The notes beneath the pieces were generated by a model. The model saw only the letters and a program-made list of their open reading frames with translations. It made no database searches and was not told the origin of the DNA. A stretch of 64,000 bases of DNA. Origin: an uncultured Nitrospiraceae bacterium (GTDB lineage: Bacteria > Nitrospirota > Thermodesulfovibrionia > Thermodesulfovibrionales > Dissulfurispiraceae). Made by a program: the position numbers and the translations under genes. The DNA lies in NCBI GenBank assembly GCA_903822005.1, contig CAIJNL010000036.1, forward strand, positions 95,535-159,534, given 5' to 3'. Shown here piece by piece: positions 33,838 to 43,800 of the stretch (the stretch's first letter is position 1; every line of letters starts with the position of its first letter).

Positions 33838-34038
33838 GTTGACATAGGCGAGGGTAGAATGATACTTTAAGAGCAGCACTGAAGTTTGCCGTTTTTTAAA
33901 GACTTTAAAGACATAGCGGAGAACGACTGGATGCTTCTGGGAGGGGCAACCTGCATCGCGTAGACAAAGTTCATCGGCAATTATTAAGCCGGGTCGACAA
34001 AGGAAAAAATCCCTTGTAGGCCCGGCTTTTATTTTTTT
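33838..34038 (+). promoter_or_regulatory. Candidate leader RNA with promoter and intrinsic terminator
   Basis: The 365-bp gap between 33717 and 34081 holds this. TTGACA (about 33840) is followed by an extended -10, TGATACTTT. About 110 nt later a strong hairpin, 33986-34003 with 34011-34028, ends in a T-rich run, only 43 bases before the next ATG. This is the layout of an attenuator or riboswitch. I could not match the 33880-33985 segment to a known aptamer. A 25-codon frame beginning TTG near 33888 (MPFFKDFKDIAENDWMLL) could be a leader peptide or a gene remnant. Confidence 0.45.
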
Positions 34039-34081
34039 GGATAAAACTGCCCTTGCGGCAAAAATAAAGAGGTGATGATTT

Positions 34082-34615
34082 ATGGCAACTGCGTTCGGCA
34101 GTCAGATGTGGAAGGCGCTTAAACCGCCGTGGAAATTCGATCCGGCTCAAATCCTGGAAGAACGCGAGATGCGAACTGTAGTATTAAAAATAGGGATGCT
34201 TCTTTTCTGCATCTTTGTTTTCATTGCCGGGGTGTTTATCTATATTAAAGGGACCCCTCTCCATTCCCTGTATATGTTTAAAACTGCTGTTGCGGACAGG
34301 AATGTTGACGGCGCAATGAGATATCTTGACATTGATTCTGTTGCTGACAATCCGGCGCGCGCGAATGTCATGAGAGCGGAGATAAAGGAATTAATAGCAA
34401 ATCCCCTTAAGACCGGCAAGGAAAATATATTCATACTCGCATCTGAACGGGCCTTGTGGGATTGGTCCATAGAACAATCAGGGAATACTGCTTTGGTGAG
34501 CTTATCTGATCCGAAGCCGGCCCGTTTTAAAATGCGCAAGGCGCCTGATGGTCACTGGCGGATTGTAGAATTTCTAAATGATACGTCAAAGGGGCCGATG
34601 TACAAGTCTTTATAG
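34082..34615 (+). CDS. Single-pass membrane protein, DUF2939-like
   Basis: 177 residues. A cytoplasmic N terminus of about 38 residues is followed by one membrane segment (about 36-57, LKIGMLLFCIFVFIAGVFIY). A soluble domain then has GTPLHSLYMFKTAVADRNVDGAMRYLDIDSVADN, resembling the DUF2939 pattern, and a beta-rich end with DGHWRIVEFLN. I do not know its function. GAGGTGATG precedes the ATG. It lies directly behind a terminator-bearing leader, so its expression may depend on read-through. Confidence 0.65.
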   Translation: MATAFGSQMWKALKPPWKFDPAQILEEREMRTVVLKIGMLLFCIFVFIAGVFIYIKGTPLHSLYMFKTAVADRNVDGAMRYLDIDSVADNPARANVMRAEIKELIANPLKTGKENIFILASERALWDWSIEQSGNTALVSLSDPKPARFKMRKAPDGHWRIVEFLNDTSKGPMYKSL

Positions 34616-34661
34616 CTTTGTAGGGTTAAGTGTTGTTGAAATCTGTGGATAGAGGGTGACT

Positions 34662-34964
34662 TTATGCTGTTTTGGCGTACACCTTTACCTCGCGATCAAG
34701 CCTCCCGCCAAGTTTATCTGCGGCCACGTCAAGCTCGTACTGCGACTGAAGCCCCGTCCAGAACTGTGCGGACATGCCGAAATATTTCGCCAGCCTGAGC
34801 GCCGTATCTGCAGTAATCGACCGTTTGGCCAGCACTATCTCGTTTATCCTGCGGGCTGGTACCCCTAGGGTAATAGCAAGCCTGTTCTGACTTATGTTCA
34901 TTGGATTAAGGAACTCTTCTAACAGCACTTCGCAGGGATGTATTGGGTCAAGTTTCTTTTTCAT
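34662..34964 (-). CDS. higA: HigA-type antitoxin or XRE-family regulator, without an adjacent toxin gene
   Basis: 100 residues of the HigA (VapI) family: HPCEVLLEEFLNPMNISQNRLAITLGVPARRINEIVLAKRSITADTALRLAKYFGMSAQFW, a helix-turn-helix with the usual family ending. In complete modules the higB toxin lies immediately upstream; here there is no room and no ORF for it. ATG 34964 follows GAGGTG; GTG 34970 is less likely. The regulator probably represses its own promoter through a palindrome at 35013-35022. The toxin may be lost, or encoded elsewhere. Confidence 0.85.
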   Translation of the reverse strand: MKKKLDPIHPCEVLLEEFLNPMNISQNRLAITLGVPARRINEIVLAKRSITADTALRLAKYFGMSAQFWTGLQSQYELDVAADKLGGRLDREVKVYAKTA

Positions 34965-34974
34965 ATTCACCTCA

Positions 34975-35030
34975 TTAGTGGTAATCGGTTAGCGTCGAAA
35001 TATCGTATAACGTAACGCGTTAAACGTCAA
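34975..35030 (-). promoter_or_regulatory. Promoter and palindromic operator of the HigA-like gene
   Basis: On the minus strand TTGACG (35030-35025), 17-bp spacer, TACGAT (35007-35002). The palindrome TAACGCGTTA (35013-35022) sits inside the spacer, fitting autorepression. The minus-strand frame 35007-34975 reads YDISTLTDYH-stop, similar to how HigB toxins end, and could be a trace of a deleted toxin gene. Confidence 0.45.
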
Positions 35031-35134
35031 GCGTTATGGTTTTTCCCTTTGCAGGGCAGCTTGACTCTATTTTCAATATTACATAGAATCTTAACGTATT
35101 AGTGTTTGTCTTAATGAAAGGAGCCTACCTATCC

Positions 35135-36244
35135 ATGAAGATCACAAGCATTGATGTCAGAAACATCCGCATTCCGCTGAATGATCCCAAGAAGTTTTCT
35201 ACAAAATATGTTACTCATCGTGATTATACGCTGGTCAATATCAAAACAGACGACGGGGTCGAGGGCTGGAGTTATGTCTGGGGCATTCCCATTGTAAAAA
35301 ACTTCCTTGACATGGTTAAAGACATGATCATAGGCGAGCCTGCATACGGCACTATACGCATATGGAACAAGATCTTTTCATCGATTGACCGCTGGGACCG
35401 CAGCGGCATCGCCATGCGCGGCCTATCAGCAATAGATATAGCCCTCTGGGACATAATCGGCAAATACGCCAACCTGCCGATTTATCAGATGCTGGGCGGC
35501 TTCCGCGAGGAGTGCCCATCCTATTACAGCGGCGGATACTATCCCGACTCCTGTTCATCCAATGCTGATCTCTTCCGATTTATCGAAAAGGAGATGGGAT
35601 CGGCTTATGACAAAGGTTTCCGCGCATTCAAGATGAAGATTGGTGCTGCAAGCACTGACATCGACGTCGAGAGGATCGGCGCTGCGCGCAAGGCCATTGG
35701 CCCCGACTGCCGACTTATGCTTGACGCGAACTGTGGTTACGACCCCGAAACAATAATTGCAATGGCCCGAAAGTTCGAGAAGTACGACATAACCTGGCTC
35801 GAAGAACCTGTTCCGCTTGACGACCTGCCCAATTGCGCCCATGTTGCAGAGCGCATCTCCATGCCTGTGGCCATTGGCGAGAACCACTTTACAAGGTGGG
35901 CATTCCGCGAGATCATGGAGCATAAGGCCGCCCGCATTATCCAGGCTGATCCTACTGTCATGGGCGGATTTACGGAATACCTTAACGTGGTCGGGATGGC
36001 CGCCACTTATGGCCTGAAACTGGCCCCGCACTGTTTCCATGATGTGAATATTCAGGTCGCACTCGCCAGGCCCGAGATCATGATCCTGGAATACATGGAC
36101 ATAGAGTCGGATGTCATCAATGTCCAGAGAATCATCGAAAATCCTGTGCCCGCAGTCAACGGCATGATCCGCGCGCCCGAAGGGCCGGGTCATGGTCTGA
36201 TACTCGATGAAAAGGCAGTAAAAAAGTATCTTTATCAGGGATAG
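35135..36244 (+). CDS. Mandelate racemase / muconate lactonizing enzyme family protein
   Basis: 369 residues of the enolase superfamily. The KxK catalytic pair is in FRAFKMKIGA (about residues 166-168). The metal ligands are Asp in MLDANCGYD and Glu in TWLEEPVPLDD and IAIGENHFT. A His in LAPHCFHDVNIQ completes the mandelate-racemase-type site. Such enzymes dehydrate or epimerise acid sugars and hydroxy acids by abstracting the alpha proton. The preferred start ATG 35135 begins the domain; earlier ATGs at 35102 and 35114 are possible. It stands alone, but its substrate class fits the transporters at 16-28 kb. Confidence 0.88.
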   Translation: MKITSIDVRNIRIPLNDPKKFSTKYVTHRDYTLVNIKTDDGVEGWSYVWGIPIVKNFLDMVKDMIIGEPAYGTIRIWNKIFSSIDRWDRSGIAMRGLSAIDIALWDIIGKYANLPIYQMLGGFREECPSYYSGGYYPDSCSSNADLFRFIEKEMGSAYDKGFRAFKMKIGAASTDIDVERIGAARKAIGPDCRLMLDANCGYDPETIIAMARKFEKYDITWLEEPVPLDDLPNCAHVAERISMPVAIGENHFTRWAFREIMEHKAARIIQADPTVMGGFTEYLNVVGMAATYGLKLAPHCFHDVNIQVALARPEIMILEYMDIESDVINVQRIIENPVPAVNGMIRAPEGPGHGLILDEKAVKKYLYQG

Positions 36245-36390
36245 ATCTGTCGGCCACGGAAAGATTCTCAGAATTTAATGGTTGGTGTTGACACTATTTT
36301 AAAAGGAGAGCATAGTACAAATAAATAGCTTCACTGATACCCTTATTAACTTCTCATGCAGCACTGTCTTTTAATAGGAGGCAAATTAAT

Positions 36391-37653
36391 ATGAAAAAGA
36401 TATTTGCATCCGGTGGTGTTCTTCTTTTCATGTTTAGCTTTCCGCTTTTGGCGCTTTCAATCGACACGCATTCCACTGCGCCCTTAACCAAGAGCGGCCA
36501 GAGTCAGATGGCCGCTCAACCTGTCACTCAGGCAAAGCCTGCCCCTTTGAGCATTAACCCTGCCGCCCTCTGTATGAACAACGCAAAGCCGATGGAGCTG
36601 ACAGTCGAGAAATCGTCGAAGGTTGATAACAAGACATACTTCGCGACTATTAGGGCGGCACTTGATTATGCGGATTCGCACAAGGCATGCGGTGTATCTC
36701 TGAGCATCGATAACGGCGAATATCCTGAGCCGCTGAACATTAACCGCGCTACGAGTCTGATAGCAAAGAAGACTGCTGTCAGCCACAAGAGTCCGACGAT
36801 CAGCGGGTCCATCCACAATCTTAAGGGCTACAGGCTCTTCCTGGAAAATATCAATATCATGAATGCCCAGGACGTAGGGTTGGAGCAGAACGGCGGCGAG
36901 CTGCAGATGAGCAACGTACAGGTTGCTCATACAAAAGCGCGGCCTGATTTTGCGATGAGTGGCATGGGTGTGAGACTGACCGGAGGAGTACGGGCAAGTG
37001 TTGGTTCACTCAAGCTATGGGACAATGGGTCTACAGCCCTTTTTGTATCCGACGCAGGGACAAAGATGAAGGTATTTGATCTCACGCTCTGGGATAACAA
37101 AGCCCATCCTTTTGCAGTAGCGCAGACCATTAAGAACAAGGGCGGCGCTGTTTTGCAGGGATTGGCCGCAGTTGATGTTGTTAACGGAGCATTGCTGCTT
37201 GTGGAGGACTATTCTATTAAAAACTGTGAATTCGCCGGACTTGTGGTTCGAAAAGGTGGGCGAGTACATCTTAAGACCGGCGCGGTCGAGAACACAAAAG
37301 CGGTTGGCAAGGCAGGTTCTGAACGATACGGAGGGTCCAACCTGATGGTGGTTGAACTGGGACGCATGGAGCTGAAGAACTTTTCGACCCGCAAGGCAGA
37401 AGGAGCTGGTCTCTTGGCGTGGGGCGGGTATATGAAGGCCGCAACAGGCGAAGTAAGAGGCAATGGCATTGGGTTCAGCGGACACCAGCCTCCGGCGAAG
37501 ACATACGATATCGTGAAATGCGTCACCGGCAATGATATCAGGTACTATGAGAACTCAAGCAATCTGGACACCGAGTACCAGGCGTTGCCATGCATGCCGG
37601 GAGATGCTTTATGCATCGGGGTTGCGGCATGTCCGGGAGTTGCATGGGAATAG
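36391..37653 (+). CDS. Exported right-handed beta-helix protein
   Basis: 420 residues with a signal peptide (MKKIFASGGVLLFMFSFPLLALS). After a Pro/Gln-rich stretch, residues 75-370 show short repeating strands with Gly and Asn turns (for example LFLENINIMNAQDVGLEQNGGELQMSNVQVAH and LLLVEDYSIKNCEFAGLVVRKGGRVHLKTGAVEN). This is typical of a parallel beta-helix of the pectate-lyase or carbohydrate-binding type. A C-terminal segment has five cysteines. I see no clear catalytic motif. A promoter-like TTGACA-N17-CATAGT and an AGGAGG site lie upstream. Surface or periplasmic function unknown. Confidence 0.7.
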   Translation: MKKIFASGGVLLFMFSFPLLALSIDTHSTAPLTKSGQSQMAAQPVTQAKPAPLSINPAALCMNNAKPMELTVEKSSKVDNKTYFATIRAALDYADSHKACGVSLSIDNGEYPEPLNINRATSLIAKKTAVSHKSPTISGSIHNLKGYRLFLENINIMNAQDVGLEQNGGELQMSNVQVAHTKARPDFAMSGMGVRLTGGVRASVGSLKLWDNGSTALFVSDAGTKMKVFDLTLWDNKAHPFAVAQTIKNKGGAVLQGLAAVDVVNGALLLVEDYSIKNCEFAGLVVRKGGRVHLKTGAVENTKAVGKAGSERYGGSNLMVVELGRMELKNFSTRKAEGAGLLAWGGYMKAATGEVRGNGIGFSGHQPPAKTYDIVKCVTGNDIRYYENSSNLDTEYQALPCMPGDALCIGVAACPGVAWE

Positions 37654-37668
37654 GCCAAGGAGAATGTT

Positions 37669-37808
37669 TTGACTTTTTAAAAGCGGTCATGTTATAAATA
37701 TGTACCTTTAAATATAGCCCCGTGAGGCTAAAAAGGTGAGGAGATTCGCGTGAACTACCAAACTATCAATCGGCCTTTCCTTGTAAAAAAGGGAGAGGCC
37801 TTTTTTTT
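37669..37808 (+). promoter_or_regulatory. pyr promoter and PyrR-dependent attenuator
   Basis: Promoter TTGACT (37669-37674), 18 bp, TATAAA (37693-37698). The leader contains AGCCCCGTGAGGCTAAAAAGG (37715-37735), matching the PyrR-binding anti-antiterminator loop (CCnGnGAGGCU, then AAGG). The intrinsic terminator GGCCTTTCC/GGGAGAGGCC with eight T (37772-37808) ends just before the pyrR ATG. High UMP should make PyrR stabilise the terminator. Confidence 0.85.
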
Positions 37809-37814
37809 GACCAA

Positions 37815-38351
37815 ATGGTAAAGCAATTACTCAACCAGCAGGATCTTGATCGTATACTGTCTCGCATCGCCCATGAGATCATTGAGCGCAACAAGGGCAC
37901 TGAGGGCATCTGCCTTGTCGGCATTCAGCGCGGAGGCGTGCTCCTGGCAAGCCGTCTAAGCCACAGGATAGAATCCATTGAAAGAGTGAGCCTCCCTGTC
38001 GGCACCTTAAACATTTCGCAATACAGGGACGACAAGGACATCAGGCAGCCCCAGCGGGATGCAGGCGATAGTTCAATCCCATGCGACATATCCGGCATGA
38101 AGGTGATCATAGTAGATGATGTAATCTTCACCGGCAGGTCGATCAGGGCCGCGATGGACGCACTAATGGATTTCGGCAGGCCTTCCCAGATACAGTTCTT
38201 TGTGCTTGTTGACCGCGGCCACCGGGAGCTGCCGATCAGGCCCGATTATGTTGGAAAGAACATCCCGACCTCGCTGCCCGAGAACATAGAGGTCCGCATA
38301 GGCGAAGACGGCAAAGAAGACGCGGTATTAATAGAGTCACCAAATGATTAG
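37815..38351 (+). CDS. pyrR: Bifunctional pyrimidine regulator PyrR / uracil phosphoribosyltransferase
   Basis: 178 residues, standard length. It binds pyr leader RNA in a UMP-dependent way and has weak uracil phosphoribosyltransferase activity. Visible: QDLDRILSRIAHEIIERNKG, VGIQRGGVLLASRL, DISQYRDD-type segment ISQYRDDKD, the PRPP loop VIIVDDVIFTGRSIRAAMDAL, and LVDRGHRELPIRPDYVGKNIPTS. The start follows the terminator T-run with no good Shine-Dalgarno, so translation initiation may be weak or need antiterminator pairing. First gene of the pyr operon. Confidence 0.95.
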   Translation: MVKQLLNQQDLDRILSRIAHEIIERNKGTEGICLVGIQRGGVLLASRLSHRIESIERVSLPVGTLNISQYRDDKDIRQPQRDAGDSSIPCDISGMKVIIVDDVIFTGRSIRAAMDALMDFGRPSQIQFFVLVDRGHRELPIRPDYVGKNIPTSLPENIEVRIGEDGKEDAVLIESPND

Positions 38352-38370
38352 GATAACGGAATAGAATAAT

Positions 38371-39681
38371 ATGAAAATAGTCCTGAAAGACGGGTATATC
38401 GTTGATCCTGCTGGTAAAAACGACGGCAACGGGGATGTCATCATCGACAACGGCCGGATTACCGGCATAAGGATGAGCGCGAATGCCAGCCAGGCGAAAA
38501 AGGCAGACACTGACGGCGCCTTTGTAATCTATGCAAAGGGACTCTTGATAACGCCCGGTCTTGTTGACATGCATGCGCACCTGCGTGAGCCCGGCTTTGA
38601 GCACAAAGAGACGATAGAAACAGGCAGTGCTGCTGCCATAGAGGGCGGGTTTACGGCTGTATGTTGCATGCCGAACACGAATCCGGTAAACGACAGCGCA
38701 GAGGTCACGTCATATATTCTGAATAAAGCAAAAGAGGCCAGCTCATGCAAAGTCTTCCCGATAGGGGCGATCACAAAAGGGCAGCTCGGCAATGAGCTTG
38801 TGGATTTCGACGCTCTCCGCAAGGCGGGCTGCGTCGCCTTTTCGGACGACGGCAGGCCTGTCATGAACAGCCTGCTCATGAGACAGGCTCTGGAATATTC
38901 GAAGGCATCAGGCATTACCATCATCGCGCACGAAGAAGATATATATCTTGCTGAAGGCGGTGTGATGAATGAGGGCAAAGTCTCCCAATCACTCGCCTTC
39001 AAGGGCATCCCGGCTGCGGCAGAAGAGATCATGATAGCAAGGGACATCATACTCGCAGGGCTGACAGGCGGCAGGCTGCATATCGCTCATGTATCTACAA
39101 AGGGTGCTGTTGAGCTGATCAGACGGGCCAAGAACGACGGCATCGCGATAACTGCTGAAACATGCCCTCACTATTTCTCGATAACTGAGGAGGCCGCAGA
39201 GACCATGGGAACAGCTGCAAAGGTCAATCCGCCTCTCAGGACCGCTGATGATGTAGCTGCCATCAGGGAAGGGCTCAGTGACGGTACGATAGATGTAATA
39301 GCAACAGATCATGCCCCGCATCATAAAGATGAAAAGGCTCTCGGGTTTGACAAGGCGCCATTCGGCATATCAGGTCTCGAAACAGCTCTTGGCCTCAGCA
39401 TGTCCCTTGTTCACGAAGGCGTGCTTACAATAGGCCAGCTGGTCGAAAAGATGTCGGTGAACCCGTCAAGGATACTCGGATTGGATAGAGGGGCCTTAAC
39501 AGAGGGCTCGGAAGGGGATATATTAATAATGGATGCTGACAAAGAGTGGGTGGTGAAGCCCGAAGACTTCGTATCACTCGGCAAGAATACGCCGTTCAGC
39601 GGGCGCAGACTCAAGGGGAGGCCGGTGATGGTAATTTCAGGAGGGGAGATTTTCGACATGCAGGACAGGAAGGCATTATGA
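38371..39681 (+). CDS. pyrC: Dihydroorotase
   Basis: Cyclises carbamoyl-aspartate to dihydroorotate, the third step of pyrimidine synthesis. The 436 residues are of the class I (bacterial PyrC/AllB-like) type. Metal-binding motif DMHAHLREPGFEHKETI is near residues 62-78. HEED, HIAHVSTKGAVELI, TCPHYF and the catalytic Asp in VIATDHAPHHKDEK follow. It is 19 bases after pyrR. Its stop overlaps the carA start (ATGA). Confidence 0.95.
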   Translation: MKIVLKDGYIVDPAGKNDGNGDVIIDNGRITGIRMSANASQAKKADTDGAFVIYAKGLLITPGLVDMHAHLREPGFEHKETIETGSAAAIEGGFTAVCCMPNTNPVNDSAEVTSYILNKAKEASSCKVFPIGAITKGQLGNELVDFDALRKAGCVAFSDDGRPVMNSLLMRQALEYSKASGITIIAHEEDIYLAEGGVMNEGKVSQSLAFKGIPAAAEEIMIARDIILAGLTGGRLHIAHVSTKGAVELIRRAKNDGIAITAETCPHYFSITEEAAETMGTAAKVNPPLRTADDVAAIREGLSDGTIDVIATDHAPHHKDEKALGFDKAPFGISGLETALGLSMSLVHEGVLTIGQLVEKMSVNPSRILGLDRGALTEGSEGDILIMDADKEWVVKPEDFVSLGKNTPFSGRRLKGRPVMVISGGEIFDMQDRKAL

Positions 39682-40832
39682 AAAAGGCATTACTGGTATT
39701 GGCTGACGGCACGGTGTTTGAAGGCACCAACTTTGGCGCATCCGGCGAGTCTATCGGAGAGGTGGTCTTCAATACCTCGATGACCGGGTATCAGGAGATC
39801 CTGACCGACGCCTCTTACAAGGGGCAGATCGTGACCATGACCTACACCCAGATGGGAAACTACGGGGTGAATGAGGAGGATGTCGAATCCTCAGACGGGC
39901 CAAAGGTCAGCGGTTTTGTCGTAAAGGAATATCTCGATTTCCCGAGCAACTGGCGGGCAACTGCGTCCCTCGGCGATTATCTCCGCGATAGTAACATTGT
40001 AGGCATACAGGGTCTGGACACAAGGGCGCTCACAAAACATCTAAGGAACAACGGCGCGCAGATGGGCATAATCTCGTCCGAAGACCTGAATCCGCATTCG
40101 CTCCTCGAAAAGGTGAGGGCGCATCCAGGCATATCCGCCTTTGATCTTGTGAGTGAGGTTACTTCAACAAAGCCTTACGCGTGGGACAACGGTTGCTGGA
40201 AGTGGGCCCCGATGGAGGCAGGCAAAAGGCGCCATAAAGTGATCATGTACGATTTCGGCGTGAAGTATAACATCCTCAGAAACATGGTTGATGCGGGCTT
40301 TATCGTAAAGGTCGTGCCGGGCAATACACCTGCTGAGGCAGTCCTTGAGGAGAACCCCGACGGCATCATGCTGAGCAATGGCCCCGGCGATCCCGAGACC
40401 GTGACCTATGCAATCGAAAATTCGCGTAAGCTGATGGGCAAGAAACCGATCTTCGGCATCTGCCTCGGGCACCAGATACTCGGGCTCGCCATGCACGGCA
40501 AGACCTACAAGCTCAAATTCGGGCATCATGGCGGCAACCATCCTGTAAAGGACCTTATAACCGGCAGGGTAGAGATAACATCGCAGAACCATAACTATTG
40601 CGTTGACATAAAAAGCCTCAAGGGGCAGGTCGGCCTGACCCATAAAAACCTCTACGACGGTACAGAGGAGGGCATGCAACATACTGAATTTCCACTATTC
40701 TCAGTACAGCACCACCCTGAGGCAGGCCCCGGACCGAATGACTCCCTGCATATCTTCGGCAGGTTCAGGGAAATGATAGAGGGCAAGTTTCAGCCGGCAA
40801 TAATAAATCTCAAGGACGGGGCAAAAATATAA
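39678..40832 (+). CDS. carA: Carbamoyl-phosphate synthase, small (glutaminase) subunit
   Basis: 384 residues. Hydrolyses glutamine and channels ammonia to CarB. An N-terminal CPSase-small domain ([40 protein letters not shown]) is followed by the class I amidotransferase domain. The catalytic Cys is in [13 protein letters not shown] and the His in [15 protein letters not shown] 39678 is set by the overlap with the pyrC stop and by the family N terminus; the frame is open upstream to 39546 inside pyrC. Confidence 0.96.
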   Translation: MKKALLVLADGTVFEGTNFGASGESIGEVVFNTSMTGYQEILTDASYKGQIVTMTYTQMGNYGVNEEDVESSDGPKVSGFVVKEYLDFPSNWRATASLGDYLRDSNIVGIQGLDTRALTKHLRNNGAQMGIISSEDLNPHSLLEKVRAHPGISAFDLVSEVTSTKPYAWDNGCWKWAPMEAGKRRHKVIMYDFGVKYNILRNMVDAGFIVKVVPGNTPAEAVLEENPDGIMLSNGPGDPETVTYAIENSRKLMGKKPIFGICLGHQILGLAMHGKTYKLKFGHHGGNHPVKDLITGRVEITSQNHNYCVDIKSLKGQVGLTHKNLYDGTEEGMQHTEFPLFSVQHHPEAGPGPNDSLHIFGRFREMIEGKFQPAIINLKDGAKI

Positions 40833-43800
40833 TGCCGAAAAGAACTGATATCAAAAAAATACTTCTCATAGGATCAGGCCCGATCGTAATAGGCCAGGCC
40901 TGCGAATTTGACTATTCCGGGGCACAGGCCTGCAAGGCCCTGCGCGAAGAGGGATACAGCGTCGTGCTTGTGAACTCGAACCCGGCAACTATCATGACAG
41001 ACCCCGGCATGGCTGATGCCACGTATATAGAACCTCTCTCTGTCGAGATGCTCGAACTCGTAATAAAAAAAGAGAGGCCTGATGCCATACTCCCGACCAT
41101 GGGCGGGCAGACTGCCCTTAACCTTGCGGTCGAACTTTCCGAGGCAGGCATCATAGACAAATACTGCATAGAACTGATCGGAGCGAAACTGCCGGCAATA
41201 AAAAAGGCAGAGGACAGGGAACTCTTCAAGATAGCCATGAAGAACATCGGCCTTGATGTGCCGAAGAGCACATCGGTTACGAGCTTAAAGGCAGGATTAA
41301 AGGCGGCAGACGAGATCGGTTTTCCGGTTATCCTGAGGCCCGCATTCACACTCGGAGGCACCGGCGGCGCTACTGCCTACAACAAAGATGAATATAAAGA
41401 CCTGCTCGAAAGGGCACTCAAGCTGAGCCCTGTACAGCAGGTATTGATCGAAGAGTCGGTAATCGGCTGGAAGGAGTTTGAGCTAGAGGTCATGCGCGAT
41501 GTGGCGGACAATGTGGTCATCATCTGCTCGATCGAGAATTTCGACCCGATGGGGGTGCATACCGGAGATTCGATCACAGTGGCCCCGGCCCAGACCCTCA
41601 CTGACAAGGAATACCAGAGGATGCGGGACGCCGCGATAGCAGTCATCCGCGAGATCGGTGTTGACACAGGCGGATCGAACATACAGTTTGCCCTCAATCC
41701 TGAAAACGGCAAGATGGTAATCATAGAGATGAACCCGAGGGTCTCGAGGAGTTCGGCGCTTGCGAGCAAGGCAACCGGGTTCCCGATTGCCAAGATAGCG
41801 GCCAAGCTGGCAGTCGGGTACACTCTCGATGAGATAAGAAATGATATCACGAGAGAGACGCCGGCCTCTTTTGAACCGTCGATTGACTATGTTGTAACCA
41901 AGATCCCTCGGTTTACCTTCGAAAAATTCCCTGAGGCGGACCCTATATTGACCATCCAGATGAAATCGGTGGGGGAGGCCATGTCCATAGGCCGCACCTT
42001 CAAGGAATCACTCCAGAAGGCCCTGCGGAGCCTCGAGACAGGGACAGCCGGTTTTGATCCCATACGAAAGATTCCCGAGCCGGCAGAACTTAAGGCCAAG
42101 CTGCAGATACCGCATGCCGGCAGGATCTGGTATGTGGCCCAGGCCATGCGCCAGGGCATGAGCATAGACGAAATATACAATCTCACATACATTGACCGCT
42201 GGTTCCTGAACAACATCCTTCAGATAATCGAGATGGAAAAGAATATCCGCGAATCCTTCCCTCTGTCCCTGACAGACAGGGGCAAGAGAGAAGTGCTTGA
42301 GACGATGCTCAGGCAGGCAAAAGAGTATGGTTTTTCTGACAGGATGATAGGAGAGCTGACCGGCAGCAGCGAGAGCGACATCAGAAACCTGCGCAGAAAG
42401 ATCGGGCTTAAGCCGGTATACAAGCTTGTGGATACCTGCGCGGCTGAATTCGAGGCCTTTACTCCATATCTGTATTCGACATACGAAAGGCCGTATTACA
42501 GACTCGAAAGCCCCGCGCCCGCAAAAAAGGCACCAAAGAAGGGCGTCGGAGCGCAGAAAAAAGAGGCGGCGTCGGCCGGGTATATATCGACGACTGACTG
42601 CGACGCTAACCCGACAGACAGAAAAAAGGTCATCATACTCGGCTCTGGTCCGAACAGGATAGGGCAGGGCATTGAGTTCGATTACTGCTGCGTTCAGGCC
42701 GTGTTCGGCCTCAAGGACATAGGCTACGAAACTATCATGATCAACTGCAACCCCGAGACTGTCAGCACGGACTATGACACAGCAGACAGGCTATACTTCG
42801 AGCCGCTCACAATCGAAGACGTCATGAATATAATCGAACTCGAAAAGCCGGAGGGAGTCATCGTTCAATTCGGCGGCCAGACACCGCTCAAGCTATCGGT
42901 GCCCCTCGAAAAGGAAGGGGTGTCCATACTCGGGACCTCTCCGGATTCCATTGACAGGGCCGAGGACAGGAAGAGGTTCAAGGAACTGCTTCACAAACTC
43001 GACCTCAGGCAGCCCGAAAGCGGGACCGTCATGACAGTTGATGAGGCAGTCGAAGTGGCAAAGGGCATCGGATATCCGGTAATGGTAAGGCCTTCATATG
43101 TGCTCGGAGGCAGGGCCATGGAGATCGTCTATGATGAAGCATCTCTCATTGATTACATGCACAGGACAGTCAAGACCATGCCTGAGCATCCGATACTGGT
43201 CGATAAATATCTGGAGGATGCCATCGAGGTGGATGTTGATGCCATATCGGACGGCACGGATGTGATTATAGGCGGTGTAATGGAGCATATAGAGGAGGCA
43301 GGCATTCATTCCGGTGATTCTGCCTGCTCGATCCCGCCGTATTCCCTGTCTGATGAGATCGTAGAGACTATAAAAGTTCAGGCCAAGGCACTGGCGCGGG
43401 AGCTTAATGTAATAGGTCTGATGAATGTCCAGTTTGCTGTAAAGGACAATGAGGTTTATATCCTGGAAGTCAACCCGAGGGCGTCCAGGACGATACCGTA
43501 TGTGAGCAAGGCCATAGGCGTGTCGCTTGCCCGCATTGCTGCGCAGACCATGATGGGCAAGACCCTTGCGGAGCTGGGCCTGACTAAAGAAATCAGCATA
43601 AGTCATGTTGCTGTCAAAGAGGCCGTATTCCCGTTTGACCGTTTCCCGGGCGTGGATACCATCCTCGGGCCCGAGATGAAATCCACGGGTGAGGTGATGG
43701 GTATTGACGATGAGTTCGGTATGGCATATGCCAAGTCGCAGGCGGCCTCATACAACAAGATACCGGTCTCAGGCAGGATCTTTCTGAGCGTCAAGGACAA

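Noticed and set aside
33930..34000. Cyclic-di-GMP-I (GEMM) riboswitch
   Set aside because: GGGGCAACC and GACAAAG recall GEMM blocks, but the GGACGCAAAGCC core and the required pairing are missing.
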